DNA of 64,000 nt from Rutpela maculata (taxonomy: Eukaryota > Arthropoda > Insecta > Coleoptera > Cerambycidae), in the NCBI GenBank assembly GCA_936432065.2, contig OW386285.2, positions 38,309,920 through 38,373,919 on the forward strand. The letters are read 5' to 3'. The notes below the pieces were generated by a model. That model made no database searches, had not been told where the DNA came from, and saw only the letters and a program-made list of their open reading frames with translations. The stretch's first letter is position 1. Each line of letters opens with the position of its first letter. Positions 46,530 to 58,905 of the stretch are shown here, one piece after another. Both the position numbers and the translations under genes were made by a program.

Positions 46530-47400
46530 GCGATTCGACTCTTTTTAAGGATTCGTACCAAATGAATCCGTATCAAGAAAAGATTCGTATCGAGAGATTC
46601 GTACAATTTGTACCACTTCGTATCACTGATTCCATGATACTAAACAGTATCATGTACTGATTCGTACCATTCGTACTATTCGTATATTTCGTACTACTAA
46701 TTCCATGATACGAAACAGTATCATGTACTGATTTCGTACCATTCGTACTATTCGTACCCACACTTCCACTCCACAGTGTTCAGCATAGATTATAGAATAT
46801 TATATGTGGTGTAGGGCCAGAGTATTATAATGTTATATTAACCGTACACTTTAAAATTAGGACTTCGAGCACCTTCTATTACATTAATAATTTCGTCGTC
46901 GTCATTAGACATCAGAAAAAAGATAGATAGATAGCGTTTATTTAACCATATTATATACATATTTGTACAACTGTAGCCAGTCAACTAAACAAAAAACAAT
47001 AATAAAAAAGCAAAAAAAGGGTAATATATCACAGATCTTGTATAAAATGAATGCTATCTTGCAGTAGGTACATTGATATAATAATCATATAGTAATAATC
47101 AAATATTTCGAATATATCCATCATATTACATATAAAAACAGGGAATTTTTTCAATTATGAGATTATGAGTATTTTAAAATCTGAAATCTCCAGTTTAAAC
47201 GCGCGGTCCCGTTTGAAGTTTAACCTTATACAGATGGCCCCCCAGTATCGCATCGCAATACCGGTACCGATATTTCATATTCGTACCAAGCGTATCGGTG
47301 ATACGAAATGTACGAATCTTTTATTTTTGTGGGATTCGTACCATTCGTACCACTGCAAGGATTCGTACCAATGATACGAATCATACGAGTACTACCCACC
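46530..47400. repeat. two clusters of the ATTCGTACC motif
   Basis: Clusters at 46530-46760 and 47270-47395 repeat ATTCGTACCA, ATTCGTACTA and GTATCATG-type words in both orientations. The longer block ATTCCATGATACtAAACAGTA occurs twice. Between them lies AT-rich DNA beginning AGATAGATAGATAGCGTTTA (46920), which may be the inverted 3-prime tail of a LINE. No coding frame. Confidence 0.55.
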
Positions 47401-48179
47401 TCTAAAAGGAATTCGCAGTGCGCAGTGGGACGGCATTCGTGGTGTTTTATTAATCGCGGAGAAGGAAAAGATTTCGTTTCATGCAAATAATTTATTCTTT
47501 TTAATATAGGTATAAATAGTAGTAGGAAACAAAATATTTTCAAAATGTATGAAACAATAAGTATAGGTTGTTGAAAGCACAGTCAAGAAATGTTTTCAGC
47601 TTTAATTATTAAGAATTCATATATCATAATTTTCTTTATCAAAAAACAAATAATAATTTAAATTAAAATGTATACTGACTGGATTTTTGAAAATTTTCAG
47701 CTTTAAATAAACCCAGAGGACATTTCCATCTGGCATCTAGGTAATTAATATAAAACATAAAGCTATAAACCGGTCTAAGTACTGTTTCTGTTGATTTTAA
47801 TAAAAAATTAAAACAAGTAACTAATTGTAAATAAAATGCAATTTATCATGTAAAACAAGTCAAGCTTGTGCCTAGATTTTTTTAACAGTTCACTCCGGCA
47901 CCATCGTCGAGGCTTTCGTTTTTTCTTAAGAATATTTGCAATGATTAATAAGGCATTAGTGCATAAAACCAAAACTTCAGGTTTCCCGTTGGACATGTTT
48001 TCGATCTGTTGCCGTCGGAAAGACTCACCTCGCTTGCTCGTGGCGTGTTCGTCACACCCACGGTTCGTTGGCTGTTCGTGGCATCATCGCGGACGCTAAA
48101 TTTCAACGCACATTGCATTGCATGTTACAATACATGTTCGTTTCGCCAAGTTTATACGCACCTTTAGACGGTCCGATCG
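47401..48179. other. non-coding stretch
   Basis: No gene. TTGCATTGCATGTTACAATA at 48111 is the inverse of TGTAACATGCAATGCAA at 46260 and may mark the ends of an old element spanning this region. Confidence 0.35.
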
Positions 48180-48262
48180 GGGGGGAGCCAGGAGCTATCA
48201 CCCATCCAAGTCCTCACCGCGCGCTACGTTGCTGCACTCGGTGATCTCGTATAGATCCCCAA
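48180..48262 (-). ncRNA. 5S rRNA-derived sequence, copy 2
   Basis: On the minus strand GAGATCACCGAGTGCAGCAA, CGTAGCGCGCGGTGAGGACT and TGGATGGGTGATAGC follow the 5S order (GATCACCGAAATTAAGCAACG, GGCGCGGTTAGTACTTAGATGGGTGACC). It is more diverged than copy 1 at 40500-40588. Confidence 0.65.
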
Positions 48263-48712
48263 TTACCAATTAAAGCTCTTTATTCAAATATTATATGTAC
48301 AGTGACATGGGAATTCTATATATATCCCAGATAGCATTTTTACATTCAGAGCATGTGCTCGGAACGTACTTTATGTACCCATGGAACTAAGAATGAATAT
48401 TCATTTTGTATTCCATGTAGAACATCTGAATGTCAGAAAGACGTACAGATGACCGCCTCTCGATATACGAGTAAGATTCCTACAACGTACCCATGGACCA
48501 AAATGGAACTTGATATGAACCAGAAACGTATATTGACATACTGATAGATACATGAGGTATAAAGGAGGAAGGTCCATCCTACATTCACAATGTACACTGC
48601 ATGTTTACCTTCGTAGGAATTAAACCGTAGGTGCCTGGTATGTTACACATGGATCATAAATCTATGATGCATGTATATTGTAGGAATGAACATTATGTAT
48701 CAGTGGCAGCTA
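48263..48712. other. possible left end of a decayed element
   Basis: TATCCCAGATAGCATTTTTAC at 48325 is the inverse of AAATGCTATCTGGGATA at 52745. If both belong to one element it would be about 4.4 kb and include the minus-strand fragments at 49600-51560. The match does not extend far, so the link is uncertain. Confidence 0.35.
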
Positions 48713-48917
48713 TAAGTACTTCACTCATGCCAAGTATTTTCTTCAGAGTTTAATTATTATAATAATTTATTACTTATTGTAATCATTGATGAGTCGCTGC
48801 TTCATTCTGAATATGTTCAGTATGACGCAGCGACTCATCTATGATTACAGCAAATAATAAATTATTATAATAATTAAACTCAAGAGAATACACGATATGA
48901 GTGAAGTACTTGCATAT
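48713..48917. repeat. 205-bp hairpin
   Basis: AAGTACTTCACTCAT pairs with ATGAGTGAAGTACTT. Inward, GAGTTTAATTATTATAATAA and GATGAGTCGCTGC pair with their inverses. The loop is about 25 bp. Confidence 0.8.
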
Positions 48918-49590
48918 AATAAATCCAATATCTAATTTTAAAGTTTAATTGTTACAGTCAATTATTAGGTACTTATTCTAATTTTTCACATTTCACATTC
49001 CTTGTGAAGAATATTATGTAAGTAAATGTGGAATATATGCACAGAAAATTTGTTTTTACCATTAGTTTTCAACTAAAGTCAAATGTTTTATTCATCAAAT
49101 TTTATTGAATGGAGCATACAAATGCTAAATAAACTTAAATAAAACTATATTTGCTATAACAATACTTTACAAGAATATATGTAAAAAAAAAATAGTTTTA
49201 CGTTAATAAGATCTGTTAAAAACCATTTTAAAATGGATCAAACATTTATCACTCTAAAACTTCAGCTTAAAAATCATATTTAACGTGTTATTTATGAAAA
49301 AATCTAATGATCATATTACATTACCTTAAAGTTTTATCTATTTCAAATCGTGTTTTAAATTGCCAAGAACAAAACATGATTTTATTTAGGAAGAGGTATA
49401 AATAAAACAGTTGTTACTTTAAATATATTTTTATTTTTTGTTACAAAAATGAATTGCAATAATAAAAAACAATTGTGACAAAAATTTCAATTGAGATTTT
49501 TTTTTAACAAAAAAATTTTCTTTGCAACTTATGAACTGTCATATTTTACTATAACGAATTTTTTTGTCAATAAATAAAAAATAGTAAAAA
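48918..49590. other. non-coding stretch
   Basis: Very AT-rich; no gene or repeat partner seen. Confidence 0.4.
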
Positions 49591-49943
49591 TTGGAGGGCT
49601 TACATTTTCAAAACCAGTGTCCAGGTGTTGCCGATGGTGATACTTGTAATTGCGAAAGTCCACTTTTCATTCTCAACACATCATCTGTGACTGATCCTAC
49701 TGGCTGAATACTTTCTTTTGGCTTTTCCAATTTTTAGGAGAAGGTATTTCCTTCCTGTCCAGCGGAGGAGATACACGTGCTAGTCCAACTACAAAAGAAA
49801 ATACATTGTATTATATTTGAATAGGTACTTATTTCTCTTTAAAAACTGGCCATGATAAAGTTGAAAAATATAAAAACATCTTACAAAGATCTTACAGAAA
49901 AAATAAAACTGATCAAACATAAATTAAACAAATTGATATTATC

Positions 49944-50725
49944 ATAAAGGACACGGCAGGCACAAAATAAATGGAAAAGAAGGTAAAGTCAAATGGGCTG
50001 AAAATGTAGTATGTTGTACTTCATAATATCCTGATCAAAAGTTTTCATGGGCACAATATCTGAAAATCGCCAGTTTTTGAGATATGAAAGGTCAAAGATC
50101 AGGAATATCGGTACCCGCTGTCATAGTTGAGAGTATCATATTATGATGAGGATTTGTTTAATGTTGTTATTCTAATGTATTTGCACATATGAACTAAAGA
50201 GTTCTGACTAGAGGAAATAAGCCGTTGATTTGCTGGGCGGCGCGAGCATCCTTGTCCTTGTCGCACACCTCGTACCCTCTTCTTTGCTCTCCACTCTGTT
50301 TTCTAAAGCAACACAGCCCCTCATGTACTGCGCGACAAAGAGAGAACGAACTGTGTGAGAAGGATGAGAATGCTCACACCGTTTGCGCGCTGTCCACTGC
50401 TCATACATTACAGCTCTTTGATAGGAACACACTTTCAACCCCCCCCCCCTACACACATATGCACACACATGCACACCCTCACTTTAAAGTAAGCATAGGA
50501 ACTTAAATAAAATCACCACCTCATTCATGAAACCTGCGGCATTTCCGGTCTTATGAATATGAATAACAACATTAAACAACTCGTCACATAATACTCTCAA
50601 CTATGACATTAGTGGGTACCGATCTTCCTGATCTTTGACCTTTCAAACTGGCCATTTTCAGACATTCTGCATTTTAGTCCATTTGACTGTGCCCTCTTTT
50701 TCATTTGTTTTATGCGGTGTCCTTT
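49944..50725. mobile_element. foldback element, about 200-bp arms
   Basis: AAAGGACACGGCAGGCACAA and the inverted partner TTTGTTTTATGCGGTGTCCTTT mark the ends. TAACAACATTAAACAA, ACTCTCAACTATGAC and TCAAAGATCAGGA pair with their inverses. The centre at 50225-50480 is GC-richer and CT/CA-repetitive; frames there in both strands are mirror artefacts. Confidence 0.75.
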
Positions 50726-50788
50726 ACCTACAAAACATAGATATTTTTTTGGAATTCGGAAATATTTATGCTTGTGATTTTAAATGTA

Positions 50789-51010
50789 CCTGAAGTTTCG
50801 AACGTTCACTTGAATGAATTTTAGATGAAAAAAAAAAGTTAATAAAAACCACACATCGATTTAGGCATAAACACTTCATTGCCACATTTGCTGACAATAA
50901 ATATCCACAATACTTAAGTTTTTACACCTAAATCGAAGTGTGGCTTTTATTAATTTTTCTTTTTCATACCTATGAAATTCGTTCAAGTGAACATTCGAAA
51001 TTTTAGGTAA
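50789..51010. repeat. 222-bp hairpin
   Basis: ACCTGAAGTTTCGAACGTTC pairs with GAACATTCGAAATTTTAGGT, and CACACATCGATTTAGGC pairs with CACCTAAATCGAAGTGTG. Few mismatches. Confidence 0.75.
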
Positions 51011-51560
51011 GTACTTGATTTTAAATGCCTACCAGAGTTATTAAAAGAACATATCTTCTTTCAACTTCTAGTATGGACAAAATTTCTTGGGAAGTCGACG
51101 GCTTTCCAATATGTTCTTCGATATCATTATGTTCATCTGATGGGAGGAATAATGTGTTTTTTGTACATAGTCCTTTGATTTGTTTTTGTTCACTCTTACA
51201 TCAGATGTGATCTCTGCCCTTTTCAATTAATTGCAGCTCTTCTATAATCCTCTGAAATAGGTATAAAGCAAATTACTACAAATAAATACCTATCACAACT
51301 CGTACGTTGTAATCAAATTCAATGATTGTGATTTAAATAAACAAAAGCTCCTTAATATTGAAATAGATCGAACCTACCTTCTTGAAAATAAGATTTAAAC
51401 ACCCCGTAAAGTGTCCACGTTTCTGGGGGGTTTTCTCCTGTTTTTCAATGATCAGTCAAATTGTTTCCGTTTGAATGGTGACCACCAAGCTTCCTTTTCG
51501 TGGACCGAGACCGTTACAAAGACCACCTCAGTTTTTTTTCCAAAAAATCGATACCTACAA

Positions 51561-53971
51561 ACGCCGTAATTATTATAACTAATATAGGTGGTATGCTTAG
51601 TATAATATGTACAAAGGGATACACATTAAACTTTAGTGTCTAAATATAAAATATCTGCAAATGACAACAAAACTATGTGGTAGTTATATTGTATACAATA
51701 ATTGTAAAATACTTACTGCAATGCAATTAATGTATACTTGGACTAATTAATAAATCACGGGAAAACAAAAAACAAAACACAAATTGAAAATTGAAAGAAA
51801 TCGACATTTGACAGCAGAAGCGTGACGTAGTCTGCTAGCGTCTGCTAGAGCACGATGAGCATGCGCACTAATCTAAGGACCGTGGCGCGCATTTAAAAAA
51901 TTCTACAAGGGGATTGTAATGACATGGAAAACGGAAATCTAAATATAAAAGATAAAATGTAATTAAATAACCATTCTAAGTCTGAACTACCTGCTTAAGA
52001 AATGCCGATAGTTACCGAGATAGTTACTAATTAATTGAACACAGTACATAAATTAAAAAAGGATTATTATTCACTATTATTTAATATTTCATTCACTATT
52101 ATTTAATATTTCATATTCATTATTATTTAATATTCGATCATAAATCTAAAGTCTGGATTCAAAATTTAAAACATATTTCATATATACAATATTGACGAAC
52201 GATTTAAAATTTATAAAACGTCATACACACCACACAGGGGATGATTATAAATGTACTTAAACCAGATCTATATATAGATAGAGAAACATCATAATTATTT
52301 TTGTAGGTAGGTAGATAGGTATTATAAAACTAGCATTGCTGTCTCATCAGTTGTGATGCAGGTTTATTTTTATTAGTTCAAAAATCGAACCAATCAGCGT
52401 TCGAGTTAAAAGTGCTGAACTTTTGATGATATTACTATCGGCGCGGCGCTCGGGCGATGCAAATATTTCTACAAAAAATATACCTGTATTATACAGATAA
52501 AATCATTGACGAATGTCCATACGATGTACATGAACACATATACGAAGAACGTTCCCTGATACGTGTACACAGTATATGCGACTGTGAACATAAACTTTTC
52601 TGTATATTCCATTTATATCGTATGTATAATCATATTGTATATGTGCAAATATTATTTATATGGGAATATTGAGGGAACATACATGGCAAGTACAGAATGC
52701 AATTAGAACATTGGGAATGCAAAATGTACATTCGTGGAATAATAAATGCTATCTGGGATATTTCATTATCTCAAAGAGTATGTATATTACATATTATGGT
52801 CCCATACCCACCTAACGTCTCACCTATGCCTTTCTTTAATAGCTTTCTTAATGGTTTCAATTGCTGCAGTTCCAGAAGCAACTCTTTCATCAATTCAAAC
52901 AGATTTTTCACAAAAGAAAAATATAATTTTTCCTCATTCGTTCCCTCCATTTTGAGAAATTCTTTATTTCTTGACCTCAAACTGTTATTGATTATATTTT
53001 GAAATTAAGGCACAATGAAAAACAATAAATCGATTATTTTTATGCAAAAGTTTGCTATTTAAATGTTGGAGAAGACGTGCAAACACGTGTAAAATATATT
53101 ATAAATCAGAAAGTTTTCGAACGCCACGTCAGAACAAGTCAATGGAATGGAAATCACCTGACTTTAGTATACGAGAGGGAGAATATTTCAAGAACAGACT
53201 CCAGCTGCAAAGGAACTATATTGTAGGTTGCCTTGTTGCAAAGGAACAGCAGCTGTAAGAAAACCTACCAGCCCGGAAAGCAGCGAAAGAAATTTTTGGA
53301 CGATTTTATTAACATTCTTTAATATTATTCTACTATTTTTGTACCTTAGATGATTATAATGGTTGTCTGCCAAGGAATGCGCGGGAGAAGGCTCATTAGA
53401 AGTGTTTCAACTCTGTAAAAAATTCACAGTCCTTTGCAAAGATGCAACCAGAGGAGACATTGAAAATGTTGAAGTTAGATTTTTTTAGCTTTAGTAACAT
53501 TGTCTATATCTACCTTTTCTACGTTATGCTGCAAATGCGACAAGCACATTTCACGAATTCAAGTCCCATATAAGAAATTAAAAACATTTTTAATGTCAAA
53601 AAAAAAATAGTGTCGTTGAGTGAAATCATTATCAATCAGATTTCCTTTATGAATTATGGACATCATGAAGTGTTCTAAAAAATCCTGCTTGTGGGACAAA
53701 ATGCGTCTGCCAATTGAACAAGTACGTAAAGTAATTTGACCTCATCATTAATGTTGAAACTTATTGTATTAGTTTATGGTATAGAATGTGAGAAAGTCTT
53801 TCAGCGACACAATTTTTTTTACATAGTTGAGACGCGCACCTGTCGAGCATTATCCCGCTACTCGCATCGCAGACTCGCTATTCACCAATTAACAGGAACT
53901 ACGAAAAAAACAAGTTTACAAAGTTAATAAAATTGCTCTATCAAAACTGTCGCTAGCTTCCAGACCATACA
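51561..53971. other. intron 5: non-coding with small tandem repeat
   Basis: At 52064-52140 a unit of about 23 bases (ATTCACTATTATTTAATATTTC) is repeated three times. A minus-strand frame at 52771-52980 (NLFELMKELLLELQQLKPLR) is helix-like but alone, and could be another exon of the fragmentary gene at 49600-51560. The remainder is featureless to me. Confidence 0.4.
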
Positions 53972-54909
53972 TAGATCTACGGCCAAGAGGCAAATAAGTT
54001 ACCTCATCGGGTACAAAAGGTTTGAGTTTTTGTAGTAAAATTACAACATATATGTAGCAAAAAACTGACCATCTGCCGGGGCTCAATGGTCAACTTCTCA
54101 TTATTACAGCTTGTCAAAAAGGCGAAAAAATTCGCTAAAGTTACCTCATTGGGTACATGCTTAAAAACGTGACAATTCACTGGGAAAACCATTACAATTT
54201 TTATTTTGTGTGGCAGACGTCAGTATTTGAACGCATACGTAGGGCAGACGCCCGTTGCGACGCCCAAAATTCCGACGTTTCTTACCTCATGAGGTACATG
54301 TACAAACCTGGGTTCAAATCAAAGGTCTTTTTATGTAGATCATAAATATTTTTCAAAAAGATCGGCGGACGGTCAACTATAAAGAGCAGACAATCTAGAA
54401 AATGTAACCTGAAAGAATAATGCCAAAGTCGGTACAGGGTTTTATTGAGTACATGTTCGGAAATTCGACAATGCACTAGGAAAACTATTACAATTATTAT
54501 TTTGTTTGTCAGACTTCCGTGAATATGTAGGCAAAACAACTTCCTATATAAGAAAAAACAGCAATATAAAACAATAGTAGTAAATAAAAATAGCAATAGC
54601 AAAATAGTTTTATTGAGTGCATGTTAGGAAATTTAACAATGCACCAGGAAAACTATTACAATTATTATTTTGTTTGTCAGACTTCCGTGAATATGTAGGC
54701 AAAACAACTTCGTATACAAGAAACAACAGCAATACAAAACAATAATAGTAAATAAAAATAGCAAGGTTCTTTGTTTTGTTTGATAATAAATGTAAAGAAA
54801 AATAACTATTCGTCATCTTCGTCATCACATGAATCATTAAAACCCTCTTCATTTTTATCATCAATATCCCTTTGCTCCATGCCGGTTTCGCGTACAACTA
54901 TTTCGTCTA

Positions 54910-56424
54910 TACTGGAGCGGATCTGGCGAGAAAAAGAGGAGTTTTGAAACCAACTTAAAAAAAAAAATTTTTTTCGACAGTTCGGTTACGCGCACTCTCT
55001 TTTATCATGTTATCAACTTAGATCAGATTAATCATACGGGGTGGCGAAGGAATTCGCATTTAAAATTTGCAAAAACACGTTTTTCCACGATAACTTTGTT
55101 ATTATTGACCTGACGAAAAAAAAGTAAAATTAAAATTTGAAGATCTCGCGGAAACGTGTGGAAATCTAATAGCAATTAATTGCAGTACCTGACCAATAAA
55201 CACCACTCATTTGCAGTTTTCTCGAAAACTGCTAATTCTAGAAAAAAAAGTTTCAAATAAAAAAGTTACGTCCATCTTTTATATTCGTTACTTCTCTATA
55301 TACGTCGTATCCATTTGGAAAGATAAAAAAGATTCCCGCATGTTACATTTGAGAATGCAAATTTTCGACATAGCCTTAGAAAAAAAATAATGCTTTCTAC
55401 ACTTATTAAAATTTGACCTACATATTAACACATTATGTTAACAAATATATAGTGATAACACAATAAAAATTTAGGAGTACTCCATTGTGTTTTTGAGTTA
55501 GAGCGAGTGAAGCGGAAAAATAACTGTTTTATATATCCAATACACACCTAAAATTAGAGAAATGCACCGCGAAAACTCGTGACGGTGTTAAATAATTACT
55601 TATAATAAGTTTAGTATTTGATGGAGGGTAGACTGATACAATATTAAGATGGAAAAAAGATTCATATATCCGAAGTCCCTATCCCTTTTCTTTATTCCCG
55701 CAAACGCATTATGCCCCCCTTCCTATTGCTTGGATTGAGATATATTTTTTTTAAATTAAAGATGAAAAAAATTTCACTTACCTGTAAAGAAATTTCTCTT
55801 CTGAGCCCTTTCCTTCGTACTCAAAAACGTATTTAAAAAAAATGCAAAAGGTTTTTCCCCTCCCACAAGTTTGTTTATTTAAAAAAAATTAAAAAAAATT
55901 ATTCAGTCAAATATTAGACGTAATAACGAACAAATTTAATTTTGGTTTTTGAAAATCGCACGACAGGGAAAAAAGTTCGAGGGGGTTGAATAATTTTCCT
56001 TTCTCTACCTCCCTCCCCTCCCCTAATTGGCCCACCACCCCAATCCTCCGGCTCCACCAATTCTTATCCATTTCACCTACCCAAAAAAAATCTCATCCCC
56101 CTAATTTCTCTTTTTCGTAAAAGAATTAAGGAATTATTTTTTTTGTGTATTCGTGTTAGGGCAAAAAAACGAGTATTTTCAAAAAAAATTTCACGTCCGA
56201 TTTGAAAAACCAGATTATGCGCTTCTGCGAGATCTTCAATTTTTAATTTTACTTTTTTTTCGTCAGGTCAATAATAACAAAGATATCGTGGAAAAACGTG
56301 TTTTGTGTGATTAAGCTGAACTAAGTTGATAACATGATAAAAGAGAACGCGTGTAATCGAATTGTCAAAAAAAAAATTTAAAAAAAGTTGGTCTCATTTC
56401 AAAACCAGATCCACTCCGCTACTA
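54910..56424. mobile_element. element E3: 1.5-kb insertion inside the left gene copy of element C
   Basis: The inverted ends GGAGCGGATCTGG and CCAGATCCACTCC are followed by arms of about 200 bp (GTTATCAACTTAGATCAG with its inverse, CACGTTTTTCCACGATAAC with its inverse). The uninterrupted target is visible in the right copy of element C near 58110 (CAATTACCTAGTGTCTAGACG). A fragment of the same family is at 27598-27955. The centre contains no recognisable gene. The exact outer bases are uncertain by about ten. Confidence 0.7.
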
Positions 56425-57560
56425 GGGCACTAGGTAATTGAGGTCCATCAAACCAAATCGGCGAGAACTTATTATCATTTAAATTCCAATCATTTTCTGA
56501 GGGGTTATAAAGTTTCGATTGTTTTTCGGTGGCACTATTCCATATGGCACATATTTGATTCGTTCTTTGTACTTTTAAAAGCAGTACGTTCTTGCATGGA
56601 GGTAAAATAGTACTATCAAATTTTTTCAGGTTATCGAATGGACTCTGATTTGGTTTTAGTTTACAATGAGAGCAGAAAATGTCGAATCGAGCTTCATTGA
56701 CATCACATAATGTGGGTTTCCCATACATAGCAAAAATTAATTTTTCTACGCAATCTGATCTTTGGATATGCTTTCTTTGTTGCCAAATGTACCGAATACC
56801 TCCTGCATTTTTTTTGTCATTTTTAAGGAGTTCAAAGGGTTTTAGTTTCCATTTTCTGGAGAAAGCTGCCGTGTAGTCACACCCTGTTAAAGAATGGAAT
56901 GCTGGTAGAGATTTACAAACATTAAATCCTAGCGCATTGAAAATTGCATTGACATCTACAAATCGAGTATTTTTGGATACAATTCCAACTTCCATCCATA
57001 CATTTACAGACTGATCAATGTGATGCATATTTCCTAAAATAATTATTAGGATGTCTGTGTTACAGGCTCTAATTACAACATTACTGTTTTTTTTATTTTG
57101 GATAAATGGTAAATAATTCGGCTATGAGCCTCTTCCTGGTAGCAATTTATTATGTCAGTGGTTTCTCTTTCGATATGCCCGTTTACCACCGCTAATTTGT
57201 AACACTTGTTACAATTTGCGTATAAAGTTTTATTTTAAAGTATTTCCACAAACATCTCATTTTGCCAAGACTCACAAAAAAAACTTAACAAAAGCTTGTT
57301 TAAAATTGTCGTTACGAAGTGCTTTCATGAAGTGTGATGGCCGTCGTTGTTCACAACCTTGAATTAAAAATTCGGCACTTCTTTCATTTAAATTAGCCCT
57401 TTTATCGCGCTCAATATCTTTTATAGATGGGTCAACGAACTTATCGAACAATATGTGAACTGTAAACTTCATTGCCTTTATATTGACAAACTTTTTTTAA
57501 CACATGTCTAGCTAATTTTCCAAACGTTTGTGACGTTTCCCCTAATAAATGTAATAATAA
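56425..57560 (-). pseudogene. nuclease-type transposon protein with FEN/XPG-like acidic motifs (left copy in element C)
   Basis: From about 57560 the minus strand reads LLLHLLGETSQTFGKLARHV, LKKVCQ, then after a shift VHILFDKFVDPSIKDIERDK, RSAEFLIQGCEQRRPSHFMK, NCYQEEAHSRIIYHL and NVVIRACNTDILIIILGN. It goes on with SLPAFHSLTGCDYTAAF, KLIFAMYGKPTLCDVNEARF, ILPPCKN and WFDGPQLPS, where E3 interrupts it. The Asp/Glu positions (FDKF...D, QEEA, NTD, GCD) resemble the acid cluster of FEN/XPG nucleases in the PIN superfamily. The EEAH reads His where Asp would be expected, and several shifts exist, so the copy is inactive. The acidic tail follows beyond E3 at about 54890-54810. Confidence 0.7.
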
Positions 57561-58213
57561 ATGTGGAAAATTGGCAACTGAGAGAACCAGAAAATATTTA
57601 CTAGATATAACATCTAGCGGTGACACAAGGAGAAATAGTTTCATTGAAGAGTGTTCCATAAATTCAAACAGATTTGAAGGTACGATTAGAAAGCAGTCTA
57701 TATCAACATTTGCCTCAGAGAGTAAAGCCAAATTGAAGAAAGGCGATGGAAAAGTAGTAGAGGTTAGATTTGAACGTGACTTGATGAGTAGGATCTTAGC
57801 CTTAGCATTAGAGAATAAAATTGACCTTGTAACTTTATTGTCATTTCCATTAACACCATTCCTACTTTCATTGTGCCATATAGATGGTAGCATGAATAAG
57901 ACAGACAAATCCAGCCTTTTTAAGGCTCTTGAAAAAAAAAGTTAATTCTATTCCACTCAATCACGTCGATTGTACAATTATTGACGGTTTTTTTACTATA
58001 TTTATTAGGGGAAACGCCAAAATTTTATAACCCCTCAGAAAATGGTTGGAATTAAAATGATAATAAGTTTTCGCCGATTTGGTTTGATGGACTTCAATTA
58101 CCTAGTGTCTAGACGAAATAGTTGTACGCGAAACCAGCATGGTGCAAAGGGATATTGATGATGAAAATGAAGATGGTTTTAATGATTCATGTGATGACGA
58201 AGATGACGAATAG
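57553..58213 (+). pseudogene. nuclease-type transposon protein, middle region and acidic tail (right copy in element C)
   Basis: The frame reads LATERTRKYLLDITSSGD, FIEECSINSNRFEGTIRK, SISTFASESKAKLKKGDGK and ENKIDLVTLLSFPLTPFLLS, HIDGSMNKTDKSSLFKALE, then NHVDCTIIDGFFTIFI at the start of the nuclease-like region. Here an internal deletion jumps to YNPSENDW, WFDGLQLPS, and after a shift to EIVVRETSMVQRDIDDENED and SCDDEDDE with TAG at 58211-58213. The left copy starts exactly where this one is deleted, so together they cover most of the protein. The role of the middle region is unknown. Confidence 0.65.
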
Positions 58214-58905
58214 TTATTTTTCTTTAGATTTATTATCAAACAAAACAAAAAACCTTGCTATTTTTATTTACTACTATTGTTTTGTACTGCTGTTGTTTCT
58301 TGTATACGAAGTTGTTATGTCTGACAAACAAAATAATAATTGTAATAGTTTTCCTAGTGCATTGTCAAATTTCTGAACATATACTCAATAAAACTATTTT
58401 GCTATTGTTATTTTTATTTACTACTGTTGTTTTATATTGCTGTTGTTTCTTGTATAGGAAGTTGTTTTGCCTGCAAATTCATGGAAGTCTGACAAACAAA
58501 ATAATAATTGTTATAGTTTTCCTAGTGCATTTCAAATTTCCGAACATCTACTCATACTCCGGTCAAAATAGACATTCACCCTTGCATAAATTCCCAAGAA
58601 GCTGAAAATTTACATGAACGTTAGGCAGTAGGGATACCATTATAATGAAGTTGTGAAAAGTTCCCATTGATCCCGTGTGTGCAAAAAATTTTATGCGAGG
58701 TCAAAGTTCGAAAAAATGGGTTTCTTGGATATTTTTAGCGAAACGGTTAGTTTTATGATAAAAATAGCTCAGACGAAAATTGTAGATCTTTCAATTCTCT
58801 ACAAAAATGGTTCTTACACTTTTTTTCCTAAAATTCACCTTTTTTGAGAAAAAGCCATTCTAAATTTATATTCTCCATAATATTCATGACTACGCTGCCT
58901 ATGTA

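Larger units (their letters stand above)
49600..51560 (-). pseudogene. scattered exon-like fragments of an unrecognised, probably TE-borne, gene
   Basis: Minus-strand pieces have splice-like borders: EKEAWWSPFKRKQ and NVDTLRGV near 51520-51385 (donor AAG|GTAGG), RIIEELQLIEKGRDHI near 51250 (acceptor CTATTTCAG), IKGLCTKNTLFLPSDEHND and QEILSILEVERRYVL near 51170-51030, and LARVSPPLDRKEIPSPKNW with VTDDVLRMKSGLSQLQVSP and TPGHWF plus a stop near 49785-49605. Order and strand agree, but stops and shifts lie inside and two palindromic elements are inserted between the pieces. I do not recognise the protein. Confidence 0.35.

Noticed and set aside
50208..50506. Pair of about 90-residue frames on opposite strands
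   Set aside because: They lie in the CT/CA-rich centre of a foldback element, have repetitive composition and no partner elsewhere.
57441..57908. 155-residue minus-strand open frame
   Set aside because: Most of it is antisense to the conserved + strand frame at 57571-57945, which matches the transposon protein. Only its last part (LLHLLGETSQTFGKL) is real.
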